Assembly (NCBI GenBank): GCA_027475525.1
Contig: JAMWFC010000034.1
Location: forward strand, 186,001-250,000
Reading direction: 5' to 3'
Source of the DNA: Macrolepiota albuminosa
Lineage: Eukaryota > Basidiomycota > Agaricomycetes > Agaricales > Agaricaceae
Length of the DNA stretch: 64,000 nt
Part shown: piece by piece, positions 1 through 12,357 of the stretch
How the letters are laid out: each line of letters starts with the position of its first letter
Position numbering within the stretch: the first letter of the stretch is position 1
Program-made: the position numbers and the translations under genes
The notes under the pieces: generated by a model
Seen by the model: only the letters and a program-made list of their open reading frames with translations
Told to the model about the DNA's origin: nothing
Database searches by the model: none

Positions 1-840
1 TGTCAATGACATGACTAAGACAGTATATATTGGGTGCATACAACTCGCACTTTTTCCATTTGAGATAGAGGCTGGCCTTACATAGTCATTCAAATACAAC
101 TTATAAATGCTGCTCATGCTCCTTCATGGAATCTGAATAGATGAATATATTGTCTAAATAGACATGCATAAACTTCCCAATTACATCTCAAAAGATGGAG
201 GTCATTAACCTCTGGAATGTTGCTGGTGCATTACAGTTACCAATTTGCATGATATTGCTTATAAATGTCCCCATCAGGGATGAAAACAGCATCTTTGGTA
301 TATCTTCTTTATGTATGCGAACCTGTTCATATGTATCTGTCAGGTTAATTTTTGACCAATATTTTGCTGTGACAACATCTTTACGTATGACTTTTTGATC
401 TGGAAGGGGTGTTACATCCTTGACTGTATTATTATTGCACTGTTGCACATCCAATGCAGTTTGTAATGTCCCATCTTTCTTGAAAATACAAAGTAAAGAT
501 GCAGCTTGCACTGCTGGTCATGTTTCCCACTACTTCGCATTTATGTATCTATTTGTCTTTTCACAAAGCTAATCCTGCAGTGCTTGCAAACAGCAAAGCA
601 AGTGATACTTGTACTGCTTATTCTCATCAATGAGGTTAATCTCATGATTAACCTCCCTCCATGATGGAAGTTCTCCCTTTGTCCCATTGACAATATCAGC
701 AAACTTCTGTTGCCATTGCTGGTGCAATCAAGGAATATCTTCCTCTGTAAGGCTCATAGCCTTATCTTTCTCTTTTGCTATGCATGCTACACACAGCTGA
801 ACCTTTGGTTCAAATTGCTTCCATAAGGCATATATGTGCT
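1..840 (-). pseudogene. Ty3/gypsy reverse transcriptase remnant
   Basis: The longest open piece (511-188) shows RT fingers and palm features: an LLCIFKKDGTL block, a TPLPD turn, a SKINLTDTYEQVRI stretch and NAPATFQRLM. The catalytic box lies further on, at 149-160, and reads YLDN instead of YLDD: the second aspartate has become asparagine, a G-to-A change on the coding strand. A stop separates this box from the upstream piece. Upstream residues around 660-840 match the usual linker between protease and RT in this family (an LPSWREVNH block). The enzyme would copy element RNA into cDNA in cytoplasmic particles; this copy cannot. Confidence 0.8.
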
Positions 841-1451
841 CTTCTGTGAGATTTCCTTGATTCAACCTTACAACTGGTTGCCTCCTTGCTACTCTTGTCA
901 TATTTGATGACAAATGCACACTTCTTGCTTTTAGCAATATCTCATCAAATACGATGTCCGATGCTTTGGAAATCTTGTCTTCTTGTGCATGACGGTATAC
1001 TTCTCCCGTCTGGGTTGACTACATCCTTTCCATAGTATGTGTCACTATTGATGCTACCAGTTCATTCCACTCTTGTGGCATTTGTGAGTTATATGCTCAT
1101 TGCACTCCTGGCCAAGGCACTGGTCAATCTATTAGTGACCTTGTGCTTTCTACAGTTTCTATTGTACTATATACCTCATCCTTGATGAGATCCTCCACCC
1201 TCACTTGAGAGATAGTCAGTTGACATTCCAGTGACTCCACTACACGTTTACTATGCTTATTCTTATGCTGTGTAACCTGATTAGGCTTTTTCATTTGTAC
1301 ACCTAACTGCATCCGGGTGCTTTCCTTTCTTCAGAGTTCCTTAAAACTCTTCCTCTGACATTATAATAGCCAGCAAGTTTGCCAGCAGGCCTTTAGGTGG
1401 GAAATGCTCATCTTTCATCTCCTGTACAGTTGCTTTCTTGTGACCATTTAG

Positions 1452-1865
1452 TCAGTCACATTTGTTGCAATGCTTCTTTGTTGCACAATAGCATCTCAAG
1501 CGACTGTCTGTGTTACTTAACATGACTTTTTCTGCCTTCATAGGCTTACCATTCACAACAACCATGTTGTTCACAAAGTCTAAGGACACTTTGTTCTTAT
1601 GTATAAACAGTGTACCAATGATCATATCATAGCAATTAAAATTTGCTATGTCTACATACTCCTTGGTCAACATCCCTGATATTTTTATCTTCACCTCAGC
1701 ACCAAACTGCATCATGGCATGGCTTCCTATGGTCCTCAACTGGAGCATCAATAGCTTCTTCAACTCATAAATACGTATCACATTGACATGAGCAAACTGG
1801 GGTATAATGCCCATAGTAGTACTCTCTGAGTCCTACAACATCCAGGCCAGATGTCCATTAACATC
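1452..1865 (-). pseudogene. Ty3/gypsy retropepsin remnant
   Basis: The piece from 1814 to 1452 carries the conserved core of an aspartic protease of this family (DIANFNCYDMIIGT, then LDFVNNMVVVNG). The active site lies just upstream, at about 1825-1845, where the usual DSG reads DSE, and the tryptophan codon before it has become TAG. Both are G-to-A changes on the coding strand. The protease would have cut the Gag-Pol polyprotein. Confidence 0.7.
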
Positions 1866-2099
1866 AATGTAAGTGACCAAGCACTCCTTCTCCTCAGGAG
1901 TATAACGTGGCCACTGCAACTTATTGGTTGCCTTCTGCAAGGTTACATGTCTCATTCAGACACCTTGATCTTCACAGCACTCTGTCAGTGCAAGCAGGTG
2001 TTTTTCCTTGTTATCATGAGTGTAGTAGTTGCTGTTGTACATATCCATAGTGATATATTTGTTGCCATCAATCAGGACACTTTCAGTGTCATCCACTTC

Positions 2100-4408
2100 T
2101 GAGCCCTTAGCCATGTCTTGTGGCTCTTCTTTAGCCTCCTTAACAACCTCCTTGTCTTTGTTGTCACTGGGGGCTGCAGCCGTATGGGCTGCTCAGATGT
2201 GTGCCTTGAGTGGAGCAGGGCATTCCTTAGTAAAATGTCTAGCCCTCCTACAATTGTAGCATGCTGAGAGATCTTCTACAGGCCTTCTCTGGGCCACTCC
2301 AGAATCCACATCAGGTTTGCTAGCCATACGTGCTGCAGGCACTACACCCCCTCTTGCTGCTATCTGGTTTTAACTTAAAGAGAGTTAACTATCTTTTGCT
2401 GACAGGTATCTGGCAGGTTTTGGTCAAGGCTGTTGGCCTCCAGAGATTGTCTTGTGGACAACAAATCACAAATTACAATTGTTCTTTATATCTGACCATT
2501 TGGCAAGGAAGGTTCCTACTTTCACTGCCTGACAGTTCATAGGCTCTTAGCATGAACTATGCTGTTTATAATGATTTGCAGTCTGTGTCGACTACTGATA
2601 ATGAATGGCATACACCAAGAACTTGGTCACAGTATTGATCTTCAGAGACAAATTGTCATTGTATATCAATACTCTCCTCATATCTGCAGGTATTCTGTCT
2701 AGAAATGTCTTGCAAATGGTGTATTTGTCCGGATAGATGGCTATATTCTGTGCATGGATGCCAGTCTTGGCATCATACACTACCTTTCTAAAGGCATTCC
2801 AAGCTTTCTACATAGTTGCAGCATTGACAAAACAATTATACAATCTTATCAGAATCTCTTTAAACATTCAATGCAATTTATCATGATTGATATAAAGGAC
2901 GTGGCAGCAGAACCAATTCTGACCCTCTCCTTCTATAAATTCATGTAACACAACTATTCTCTCTTGGTCTATATCATCTCTACTATAGCAGCAAGCTGCT
3001 AAATAGTAACAGACATCTATGGCCTAGTTCTCCAGCTGTGAGAACTTATGCTCTTCAGCATATGCATGTATATGCTTACCATCAGATTTGCAGGGACTTA
3101 CTCTAGCAGAAAATTTAAACCGGACTTCAAGAGAGTTATCCACCAATCGAGTAAGACAGTCATGCATATGATCCATATAGATCCAAACTGTCTCATTCAT
3201 TCCAGGCATATTTTCATGCAAACCATGAGGTGCAAGCATTGAGAATATCTGGGAACTGCGAAACAAGTGTTTGTTAGCTGTTCTTTCTGGCCTTGGAGTG
3301 GGCTGTTGCCTTACCTCTCGCTCCGCTGGTGATCCACCAGCATGTCTGCCACCATTACAACAATTATTATTGTCTCAATTGTTCTGTCTACAATCACAAT
3401 TCCCACCATTGTTATTGCAATGATTCTGCTCCCTCCTATCATAGTAATCACTACTATCATCACTATCTTCCAGATTTCTGTCCAGTTCAGCAGTTTGAGC
3501 AGCAAATTGTTGCCACATATCATTGACAGGCATTACACCTTCATATCCTTCAAAGACAATTCCCTGGTTGTCAATCAACAACTCATTATGATTATGCAAG
3601 TTCTGGTTGCACATCTTCTGATAATTGACATGTTCATTTCAGTCATCCACCAGGTGGACATGTTTGCTCCTCAAGAATATGGAATTTGTCCACCTCTTCT
3701 TTAATAGTGACTTGCTTTTCAGCTGTCTTAGCCTCTTGCACAGCAGGTAGTACCTCTAGCTCTGCTGGAGCTGTTGTCACAGTCTCTACTTTAGATAATG
3801 CCTGCTGAAGCATGCCACTAACATTGCGTTAATGGTTTGTGGCATTCTGATGCCTGGCAAGATGCATTCAGCAATTCCATTGCATCTGCAATCAATGGTG
3901 CTTGTCAGTGCATACTCATTTTGCATTTCACTGAATCAGCTGAAGTGGCCATTGAAACAGCTGATTCTTGTGCCGCTTTATACTTGAGATATTCCACCAC
4001 TTTGAGTTTGAAGATATGCACAAATAGTTCAATATATTCAGTCAAATCTGCATGAGGTACATCATGGCTCCTAGCAGCCATCAACTGTAGATGCTTTACT
4101 ATGTAAAGCTGCAGATACTTTTGCATCAATTCCTTCATAACCAATGGGTATTGGTCCAGTACCAGCTGTAACTGAATAGACAGGGTCAAATGCAACCTCT
4201 TACTTTCCTTATCATCTGAGGACTCCAGTTTGGACTCTAAGTCCAGAACTCTTCTAAGGCCTTCATGTCTCACCTGCAGCTGTTTGCCAACCTTTTCATG
4301 CAACTCCTGAATTCTAAGCACCAACGGTGCCTTCCCTAGCTGTACAACATTTTTGTCCTTCCTACCAACCAATATAGTTGATCCTTGCTTTGATCCATGT
4401 GTCGTCAA
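2100..4408 (-). pseudogene. Ty3/gypsy Gag remnant with CCHC zinc knuckle
   Basis: A CX2CX4HX4C knuckle (CYNCRRARHFTKEC) is encoded at about 2280-2233, the usual nucleic-acid binding end of Gag. Upstream, minus-strand pieces at 2780-2592, 3266-3024, 3614-3375 and 4408-3905 are in the position of Gag. The 4408-3905 piece has 167 codons, is rich in leucine, glutamine and lysine, and could form a coiled coil. The frame is broken several times. The stretch 3330-3450 is rich in CAT/AAT triplets, which makes artificial histidine-rich frames on the plus strand. Confidence 0.5.
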
Positions 4409-4900
4409 TAATTACGGTCCTGATTTAGTGGCAGCATCTGCCATGTACTCCAAATGCTATTCAGTCAGCACAGTCCAGAATGGGGTGCTATGCATGAAAG
4501 CATTGCCTTGCACCATCTCTAAATACTAGGTAAGGTCTGATTGACCTTTGGACTGAGCTGATGAGCTCTCGGGCAATACCAGATACATCAGTAAAGGCAT
4601 TTGGCTCACTAGTAGCAACACTCCTGAGACCATAGATCTCTTCCTTAGTTTACCACCAGGCTGTACAATAGACATCATCTATAATATAGATAGGCCACCT
4701 GACATTCTATAGCTTGCACTAATATTGTGAGGTAACTTTTTATCCCACTTTGGCAGAAGCTAGTAAGTAGATGCAAGTTGCATCCTGGCAGCTTGAGACA
4801 CAGGTGAATCACCTGTATCTGATGCTGAGAAAGGAGGGTCTGAATCAAGAGAGCCAGTCATGAAAGCACATTTTTGATGTGATGCCAACAGAACTCAAGA

Positions 4901-5117
4901 AGTTTTGTAATAAGTTGCCTAGTTAGTAACAAGCCTAGAGTCTAAAGCCAATAGCAGAAGATTTAAAAAAATGTAACAATTGGTTATGAGCTAGAACAGT
5001 CTTGTATTTATCACACAGTGCTAAATCAGACCATAATATTGGATTTGACTAAAATTAGAGTGAATACAAGATGTTGTCTTATATAATACTCTACTGAAGG
5101 CATATAGCATTGTTGAC
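4901..5117. repeat. Diverged direct repeat, copy 1
   Basis: About 215 bp starting AGTTTTGTAATAAGTTGCC and ending near GCATATAGCA. It recurs 360 bp further on with scattered mismatches and a short indel. It lies where the 5' LTR of the minus-strand gypsy element is expected, but LTR ends are not visible. It could also be a relic of another repeat. Confidence 0.6.
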
Positions 5118-5260
5118 ACTCCGTTACATACTCCCCAATGAGACTGATTACTCAGTCTTAAGAGAAGAGGTGAAATGGGAACAAAATATGCACAGTAGTG
5201 CAAGCATCAGTCAGTGATGCACATTGCATTGCTTTAGAGTGTTAGTATCATGTTGGAGGT

Positions 5261-5477
5261 AGTTTTGTGATGAGTTGCCTAATTGGTAACAAGCCTAAAG
5301 TCTAAAGCCAATAGCAAAAGATTTAAAAAAATATAACCATTGGTTAAGTCTTGTGTGTATCACATAGTGCTAAATCAGACCACAGTATTGGATTTAACTA
5401 GAACTAGAGTGAATACAAGATGTTGTCTTATATAATACTCTACTGAAGGCATATAGCATCATTGACGCTAGTAACAA
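5261..5477. repeat. Diverged direct repeat, copy 2
   Basis: Second copy of the repeat at 4901-5117, offset by 360 bp, with the shared block TCTTATATAATACTCTACTG near its end. The Helitron coding remnant begins just downstream, so the Helitron may have inserted beside it. Confidence 0.6.
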
Positions 5478-6925
5478 GTGTGATGCTCCATTATAATTTA
5501 TTTGCATCTGAGGACATACAACTTGAAACTACAAAATTGGAGAATATGAGAACTGGGGAAAACAATCAGATTGCTTCAAGCTCTGGGAGAAATACTTCTA
5601 GCTCTTTGAGGAGGCCTGTTAGACTATCAACTGTTGCTAAGGATCTATTTGCTAGGGCTATTCCTGATCTCATCTACCTAAAGAATGGAATGCCTCTTTG
5701 CAAAATCCAATTCCTAGAATGATACTACCTCTACCTCTTCCTGCACATAGAGCTTCTTATGTGCCTTCAATAGTAGCACCTCTACCAGCTGCTGTGCATG
5801 AAAGAGATTATAGGATGGGATCAGTCAATCAGCCTGTAGTTGGTAGGACTGCTATAAGTATACCTGAAACTCATTTATCTGAAGGTTGGGATGCTCCTTT
5901 ACAGAATCTCATACCTAGAATGCTTGCTTTGCATAGAGCTGCTTTGCCAAACTTCACAATGCCACTATCACTGCCACTTGCAGTTGGAAATAGAGTGAGA
6001 CAAATTAACTAGCAAGTTGCTTCTATACAAGCACAAATCTTAGTAGCATTGCAAGACTAACAAAGGTTGAGGCATATTGCTGCAGCTGAGAAGCAGGATA
6101 GACAACAGCAAGCACTAGCAGTATTGCAAGAGCAACAGAGGCAACAGCAGGCATTAGCAGTATTGCATGAGCAACAACAGCTCAGAGAGCAAGAAAGACA
6201 ACTACAGATATTACATCAGCCAGAGGTGAGACAAAGACAACTTTGAAAAGTTGTATTGACTAAGAAAAATTAACAGGACATAGATCTCAATCCTGAACAT
6301 AGATAGGCCTTTAAATAAGGCTAGGGCTGAAAGGATCTTACAAAATTGGAAAGAGCAACGTTTAACTGATCTTGAAGAGGATTTTAATAATTTGGATCCT
6401 CATGGATTAAAAAATATCCATGCAGCTTTTGATGAAATGCTTTAAAATCCTTTGGAGTATTTGAAAGATCCCATAGACAATGAGATTGATCCAAAGGTCA
6501 ATTGAAGCAAATCAGCCATTTACATCTCTATTATACTCTTTTGCACTATACTGTCATATTTCCAACTGGAGAATCTGGATTTTACACTGATATTCAATCT
6601 TAATTTGGACCAGCAGAAGAACAAAGAGCCAAAAAAGTTAGCCAAACTGCATATTATGCATATAGGCTGCAGCAGAGGGCTTTGGAAGCTAATGCTGCAT
6701 TGCTTTAGAGTGGCAGACTATTCCAGCAATATGTTGTGGATGCATGGGCATCAATAGAACAATCAAAGCTTAACTGGGTTAACCAGAATCAAAAGAAGAT
6801 TAGGGCTGAAGTTTATCAAGATGTGTTTGATGTGGCAGCTGGAGATGAAGAGTTATATGGACAAAGCCAACATGTAGTCCTCCCCTCTTCTCATGTTGGA
6901 AGTGAATGACACATGCAGTAATTAT
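5462..6925 (+). pseudogene. Helitron Rep protein, N-terminal region (broken)
   Basis: Open pieces at 5462-5722 and 5698-6012 overlap in different frames and are followed by a glutamine-rich stretch (about 6070-6240). From about 6500 the sequence reads as the Helitron_like_N region: a VIFPTGESGFYTDI block near 6550, then RLFQQYVVDAWASIEQSKLN near 6720-6770, and a VVLPSSHVGS block near 6880. Frame changes and stops at several points show it is dead. It leads into the HUH domain at 6937. Confidence 0.65.
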
Positions 6926-6936
6926 TCCAGGACTCT

Positions 6937-8099
6937 ATGGCTATTTGCAGGCATTTCTATAAACCTAATCTCTTCATTACCATGACTGCCAATCCAAAGT
7001 GGTCTGAAATTGAAGAGGCTCTGTTAAAAGAACTTATGGTTAATGAAAAGATGCAAACAGCTTCTAATCGTCCAGATATTGTTGCCAGAGTATTTGAACT
7101 GAAGAAAAATGCTCTTTTGAAGAATATAAAAGATGGTCTGTTTGGAAAATGTGTGGCATCTGTCCATACCATTGAATTCCAAAAGAGGGGACTTCCACAT
7201 ATACATATCTTGATCTTTTTTCATCATTATGACAAAATCAAAGATGCAGCCCATGTAGACACTATTGTTTCTGCTCAGGTTCCTGATCCAGTAACTCAGC
7301 CTCAATTGTATCAGGTATTGGCTTTGCTTGAATTATCAATGCAGTGACTTACCTTTGTTATTAGATTGTTACTACTAATATGGTTCATGGTCTATATGGA
7401 GCAGATTTTTCCAATGCCAAGTGCATAGTAGATGGCAAATGTTCCAAGAGATATCTCAAGGAATTTCAGAAAGCTACACAGTATGGTGATGATGGCTATT
7501 CTCAATATGCCAGACCTAACAATGGCTGCTTTTTTGAAAAGCATGGTCATTGTTATAACAATTGTAATATTGTCCCATACAATCCATATCTCTCAGCCAA
7601 ATTTCAATGTCATATCAATGTGGAAGTCTGTGCTTTAGTAGATGCAATCAAATACATTCACAAGTACATCTACAAGGGCCATGATAGGACAACTTTGGGG
7701 ATTGCTAGGGAGGAGAGGGATGAAATCAAGGAACATTTGGATGCCAGATACATTTCTGCTCCTAAGGCTTGCTGGCACATCTTTGAATTCAACATGCATG
7801 CTAAATATCCTTCAGTGTATAGATTGCCTGTGCACTTGGAAAATCAGCATGAAGTTTATTTCCCAGATGATAAACCAATACAGGTGGTGGCTGCTAGATC
7901 CAATGCAGACAAGACTGCACTCGCAGCTTGGTTTGAAGCCAATACTAGGTTTCCCAATAATAACACCACTTTCCAACCAAGTTTGTTTATGAAGCATCTA
8001 AATGGAGTTAGAAGGAGAGGCAGAGAGATACAGCAATTGGAAAGATATACTTTGCTTTACCAAGACAGAGAGAAAGGTTCTATCTCAGGATGCTCTTGA
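6937..8099 (+). pseudogene. Helitron Rep catalytic domain (HUH and two-tyrosine motifs)
   Basis: The HUH metal-binding motif is intact (LPHIHILIFF; histidines at 7198 and 7204). The paired catalytic tyrosines are also kept, in KYIHKYIYKG (about 7648-7677). Such an enzyme nicks one strand and joins it covalently to tyrosine during rolling-circle transposition. The frame stops at 7347, reopens at 7380 and ends at 8099, so the protein is split although both active-site motifs survive. From 8100 to 8620 the frame continues poorly, with several stops. Confidence 0.8.
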
Positions 8100-8623
8100 C
8101 TGTTGTAACCAATGCAACTTTATAAGCTGATCTCAGGACAATCAATGGCCATATTTATCCCACTTATCAAGAAGCATGCAAGGCTCTAGGTCTTTTGGAG
8201 GATAATGCAGAATGGAGGCAGTATCTTACTGAAGCTGCTCCAATCCAACTAGAATCAGCTCTCAGACAGCTATTTTGCACTATTCTATTATACTGTGCTC
8301 CTGCCACTTCTGAGGCTTTATGAAACAAATTCAAACATTCTATTTGTAATGATCTTCGACACAGATTGGAACATATGAGACAGTACAGGGACTGAATCTT
8401 TACCAATGAAGACATTTATGACTATGGCCTTTATCTTATCAATGACATCTTGATGAATTTTGGGAAAACTCTGAAAGACTTTCCCAACATGCCAGAAGCT
8501 CAACAAAATTGGAAATTGGCATTTGCATAAAAGATTGACTTGAATACTGATTAAACTATTCTTTTAGGCAATAGGCTTTTAGAAGATGAAACCAATTATG
8601 ATGTTGAGGAGCTAAAGCAAAGA

Positions 8624-9770
8624 GTGGAGGAAAACAAGGCCAAGTTCAATGTAGAACAACTGGAGACCTTTGATGCTGTCATGAACTCTGTAAACAACAA
8701 TTTAGGCAGGATGCTATTTATTCACAGTGCTGGAGGATGTGGCAAAACCTTTGTCTGCAATACTCTGGCTGCTGCTATTTGTTCCAATGGAGATGTGACA
8801 TTATGTGTAGCATCATCTGGGATTGCTGCTTCATTGTTGGAAGGGGGTAGGACAGATCATTCAAGATTCAAAATTCCCATTCCTGCTCTTGACACATCCA
8901 TTGCCAATATCAAGAGAGGAACCCAGTTATCACAGCTCATGCTTCATACCAAAGTTGTCATTTGGAATGAAGTTCCAATGCAACACAAAAATGCCATTGA
9001 TTATGTGGATCATGGCTTTAAGGATATCTTCAATAACAATATTTCCTTTGGTGAAGTTACTGTGGTTTTTGGAGAGGACTTTAGACAAACTCTTCTAGTA
9101 GTTCCACATGGACTTAGACAGCAGATGATTAGTGCTTCACTCAAAAGGGGCTGACTTTGGGATCATATTCATGTCTACTACTTGGTCCAAAATATGAGAT
9201 TGGATCAGACTGCAGAGAATATTGCTCATGCAGCTTGGTTGTTGGATGTTGGTGCAGGGAAAAATCTAGGACCTGAAGAAACAGTCAAACTGCCTGAAAA
9301 GATAATCTGTGATGACAATTCTATCACTGGATTGATTTCTTCCACATATCCTCATGTTGGTCATCCTCAAAATGATCAGTATTATCTGGACCAGACTATT
9401 CTTTCTTTTTCTGACAAGAATTCTGATATAAAGGAGATCAATGCAGAAGTTCTAGAGAGGTATTTAGGAGAGGAAAGAATTTTATAAAGTGCAGATTCTG
9501 TTTTCTCTGATAATAGGAATCCTGATGGCCTTGCATTATATCCTGTAGAATATCTCAACTCTTTGAAAGCCAGTAGTTTGCCTTTGGCTAAACTGGCTTT
9601 GAAGGTTGGAGTTTCTGTCATGCTGAATATCTCAACTCTTTGAAAGCCAGTAGTTTGCCTTTGGCTAAACTGGCTTTGAAGGTTGGAGTTTCTGTCATGC
9701 TCCTCAGGAATCTGGATACAACCAAAGAACTTTGCAATAGAACAAGAATGATTGTCACTCTTTGCAAAAG
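8624..9770 (+). pseudogene. Helitron PIF1-like helicase (broken)
   Basis: The first piece (8624-9154) has a Walker A box (GGCGKT, 8732-8749) and the FGEDFRQTLLVVPHG block typical of Helitron PIF1-like helicases. The Walker B position reads VVIWNEVPM, with asparagine where aspartate is usual. A TGA at 9152 (probably from CGA) and a TAA at 9485 interrupt it. The second piece (9182-9487) continues with LVQNMRLDQ. The last recognisable motif, LLRNLDTTKELCNRTR, reads on only if one copy of the 77-bp duplication at 9548-9701 is skipped. The helicase would unwind donor DNA during rolling-circle transposition. Confidence 0.8.
9548..9701. repeat. Exact 77-bp tandem duplication A
   Basis: Bases 9548-9624 are repeated without change at 9625-9701. 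The second copy throws the helicase frame out; skipping one copy restores the motif LLRNLDTTKEL. Confidence 0.95.
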
Positions 9771-10380
9771 AATGTCATTCTCTGCATCCAATGTATATAT
9801 GTTCTGAGCATATTTTATTGAAGATTTATATAGTGCAGAGTTAATACATTAATGTTTTATATATTAAACAATGTAATGTTAATATTTGAATAAGTTGAAG
9901 TCAAATAAAATGTAGTTTGAGCTCAATTTCTTGCACTTAAAAAAGTAAGGTTGAGATTGTATTTGAGCTTTTAACTACTCAGAACATAAAATATCAACAA
10001 ATTAATAATAATATTGAAGCTGAATTTAAGACTTGAGTTGAAAAATGAAAAAATTGGATAAAGAATTGTCTTTTTAGTCTGTTTTCCAGTAGATATTGGT
10101 AGAAAATGCTTAAAAAATTCCTGAAAAATCACTGAAAAATCAGAAAAAATTAAAAAATTACTAATATACCAATTTTTACTTTTTTTTAAAAGTGATAAAT
10201 GTTTAACAGAATCTGAAAAATTCAATTTAGCTTATAATAATACTTTGACAGGGTTGTACTGAGTTGGGAAATACCGAGGCCTTAACCTCACTTCATTTGG
10301 TTAGGATGGAGGTTAAGTTACTTATACATACTTGGAGCCCTAACTGAACAAAGTGAGGTTAGTATGGGGACTTAGTTGAA
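9771..10380. other. Helitron 3' non-coding region
   Basis: AT-rich sequence without a gene between the helicase remnant and the terminal hairpin. Short inverted words occur near 10270-10375 (CTTAACCTCACTTC and GAAC AAAGTGAGGTTAG). The minus-strand frame at 9971-10225 is low-complexity phenylalanine/serine/leucine sequence and is not a gene. Confidence 0.5.
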
Positions 10381-10416
10381 GGGGGTTTGAGAGCAAAGCC
10401 CCCAATGAGATGCTAG
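10381..10416 (+). other. Helitron 3' terminal hairpin and CTAG
   Basis: A GC-rich stem (GGGGGTTTG with CAAAGCCCCC, one bulged base) sits just before CTAG at 10413-10416. This is the usual stop signal for rolling-circle strand transfer. It is the only such structure near the end of the Helitron. Confidence 0.55.
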
Positions 10417-10680
10417 CTGTGTGCTGAAGGCACATGGTGCAGCTCATTGATTTTGATAAAAGAATCAACTTTTCTGATAGCATCAGCCATTTTCAACTCC
10501 TACTAGCAGTTCAAATCCACAAAAACATTGGTATAAAAGACTTCAATAATGCTAGTTGTAATGAAGTTACTAGTTTGTAAGAGCTTTGTATTTACATACA
10601 TAGAATCTAATCAGTCTGGTCTATTGATAATATGTAAATAGAACAAAAATAAGCTGCTTTATAAGCAGCAGAGACATTAT

Positions 10681-10714
10681 AGTGCTGGGTGCTTAGTCAG
10701 CACTACTTTTGTAC
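10681..10714 (+). repeat. Left terminal inverted repeat of the DDE transposon
   Basis: Starts AGTGCTGGG and ends in ACTACTTTTGTAC; it matches the reverse complement of 25519-25552. Confidence 0.75.
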
Positions 10715-10859
10715 AGTGGCCAAATTGGGGGTTCAAAAAAAATTTTTTGGCAAGGTCAGGCTACATAGCAATACACGATTTGTTGGTAGACATTGGAAAT
10801 CAAACTTGACATATTTTTCTATCTACATGATACATCAGAAGGCTCTCAAAACTGCAGCA

Positions 10860-12167
10860 GCTTGTGCTTGTAAAAAATGAGCCAAAAAAAGAGGAACAAA
10901 AAAGAATATGTTGGATATGAGTTCTGCTCAAGAAATCATTGGCTTGGTTGATGAAGAATGTATGGCCTGGATTGGATGGGTAAATCATGAGCAATCAGAG
11001 GAGGAATCTGAGAATAAGAACTAAAATAACACTGACAATGAGATGGAATCAAAGGATGAAGAACTCGAGCAACTGGAGGGAGAAAAACTAGTCAAAAGAC
11101 TCAAAAAGAAGTGGAAATGCTTACAAAAGAAGATGGAAAGCTTTGAAAAAGGCTCACTGTATTTTCAGATGTTGCAACCAAAGACACAAAAAAATTGGAA
11201 CAAGGCCTTGGCCAACCGGAAACTTGGTTACAATGAATTGTCAAAGCACTTGCAACACAGGATTGCACAGCAACTGCATAAAAAAGAAGTAAAGAATAAA
11301 GTTATACGTGAAAGGTCAGTAATACTGCTTTGATACAGAAAAGTGAAATCTGAAGGTACCTTTTGACAGTGAGCAGGCAAACAAATTTCAAAGTTTCTTT
11401 AATATCAAAACTTTGGATATGGTTATTGCTGAAAAAGAGTTCTCGCTGCAAGAAGAAGCTGCACCAGAAAATCAAGAATAAAATTTTGACGAGGAAGATG
11501 GAATTTGTCAAGGATATCTATCAGATCTTCCGATGGATCCAGAGTACAAATCTGACAATGAAAAAGACAACTCACTTGAAGAATTTACAAGTATCCTGGC
11601 TCTCAACTACCCTTCAAGCAGCACAAATATCATTCTACCTCCTAAGCTCAAACGACACAAGTTGGATGTCCTAGCTTTTGAAGCACATCAAATTGCCAAA
11701 GAGAATTGTTTTAAGATGTTGATAGCTGCTTTGCATGACATCAAAAAGCTTATTACATCAAAAAAAACTCAGTTTGCTGCTGGATCAAATGGATTACAGG
11801 CTTATCATATACATTCTGTTCAAAGTTGTCTTTATATAGTCATCAATAATAAGCACCACTTGATGGAAGCATCTGAAAGAGCTGCTGAGAGTCAAGGATT
11901 TTCTGTGAAATAGGGAGAAAGGATGGTTTGTCAATAGATTGCAAGCTGGGTCAAAACTTGTAAGCTTTTGAAGTCAGATCATGGCTGCCATACAAAGGTC
12001 TATTCCTTACTCGATAATCCTGATGTGGAGAACAAATTATAATCTTACTTGCAAAGCAACAAATGGTCAACAAATCCTGAAAAACTTGCAGTCTTTATGA
12101 AAAACAAGCTTCTTTCAGATGATGCAAAGAAATATCTTCACCATATCATTGAAGAAGAGATGCCCAC
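10860..12167 (+). pseudogene. DDE transposase, N-terminal half (broken, interrupted at 12167)
   Basis: Frames at 11043-11333, 11533-11913 and 12049-12167 form a lysine-rich N-terminal region and then a helical domain (LAFEAHQIAKENCFKM, then NNKHHLMEASERAAESQGFS). A small cysteine-poor DNA-binding region would be expected here. The frame is broken at about 11330, 11913, 11940 and 12043. The last codons before the LTR read EEEMP and continue at 24003 after the inserted element. Confidence 0.6.
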
Positions 12168-12357
12168 TGATAGGACCCCATACAGGATCAGCGCATCGAC
12201 GGCAGGCTACGGCAACGCGGCACCAACTCAAAATACCTTAGCGCATGCTAATTATCTAATTTTGGCGATATTTGACAGCCATGCACGGCAAGAAGCAGAT
12301 CCGATCAGTGATAGCGCCGACAGCAGACAGAATGACAACTGACAGATGGCATCAGTC

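Larger units (their letters stand above)
1..4920 (-). mobile_element. Degraded Ty3/gypsy retrotransposon, minus strand, cut by the window edge
   Basis: Reading the minus strand from right to left gives a Gag-like region (about 4408-2100), a CCHC knuckle (about 2280-2233), a retropepsin remnant (about 1860-1450) and a reverse transcriptase remnant (about 830-1), which is the normal Ty3/gypsy order. RNase H and integrase would lie left of base 1. The reading frame is broken by many stops and frameshifts, so the copy is dead. It may end near the direct repeats at 4901-5475, which could be its 5' LTR area, but I found no clear TG...CA boundaries. Confidence 0.8.
5462..10416 (+). mobile_element. 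Degraded autonomous Helitron (rolling-circle transposon)
   Basis: The coding content is in Helitron order: an N-terminal region, a Rep domain with HUH and two-tyrosine motifs, and a PIF1-like helicase. The proposed 3' end is a hairpin at 10381-10403 (GGGGGTTTG ... CAAAGCCCCC) followed 9 bases later by CTAG at 10413-10416, as expected of a Helitron CTRR end. The base after CTAG is C rather than the usual T, so the exact end is uncertain. The 5' end was not found; 5462 is only where recognisable coding begins. Many stops interrupt the coding sequence. Confidence 0.75.

Noticed and set aside
3293..3704. Overlapping frames rich in histidine, asparagine and isoleucine
   Set aside because: Produced by CAT/AAT-type simple sequence inside the gypsy Gag region.
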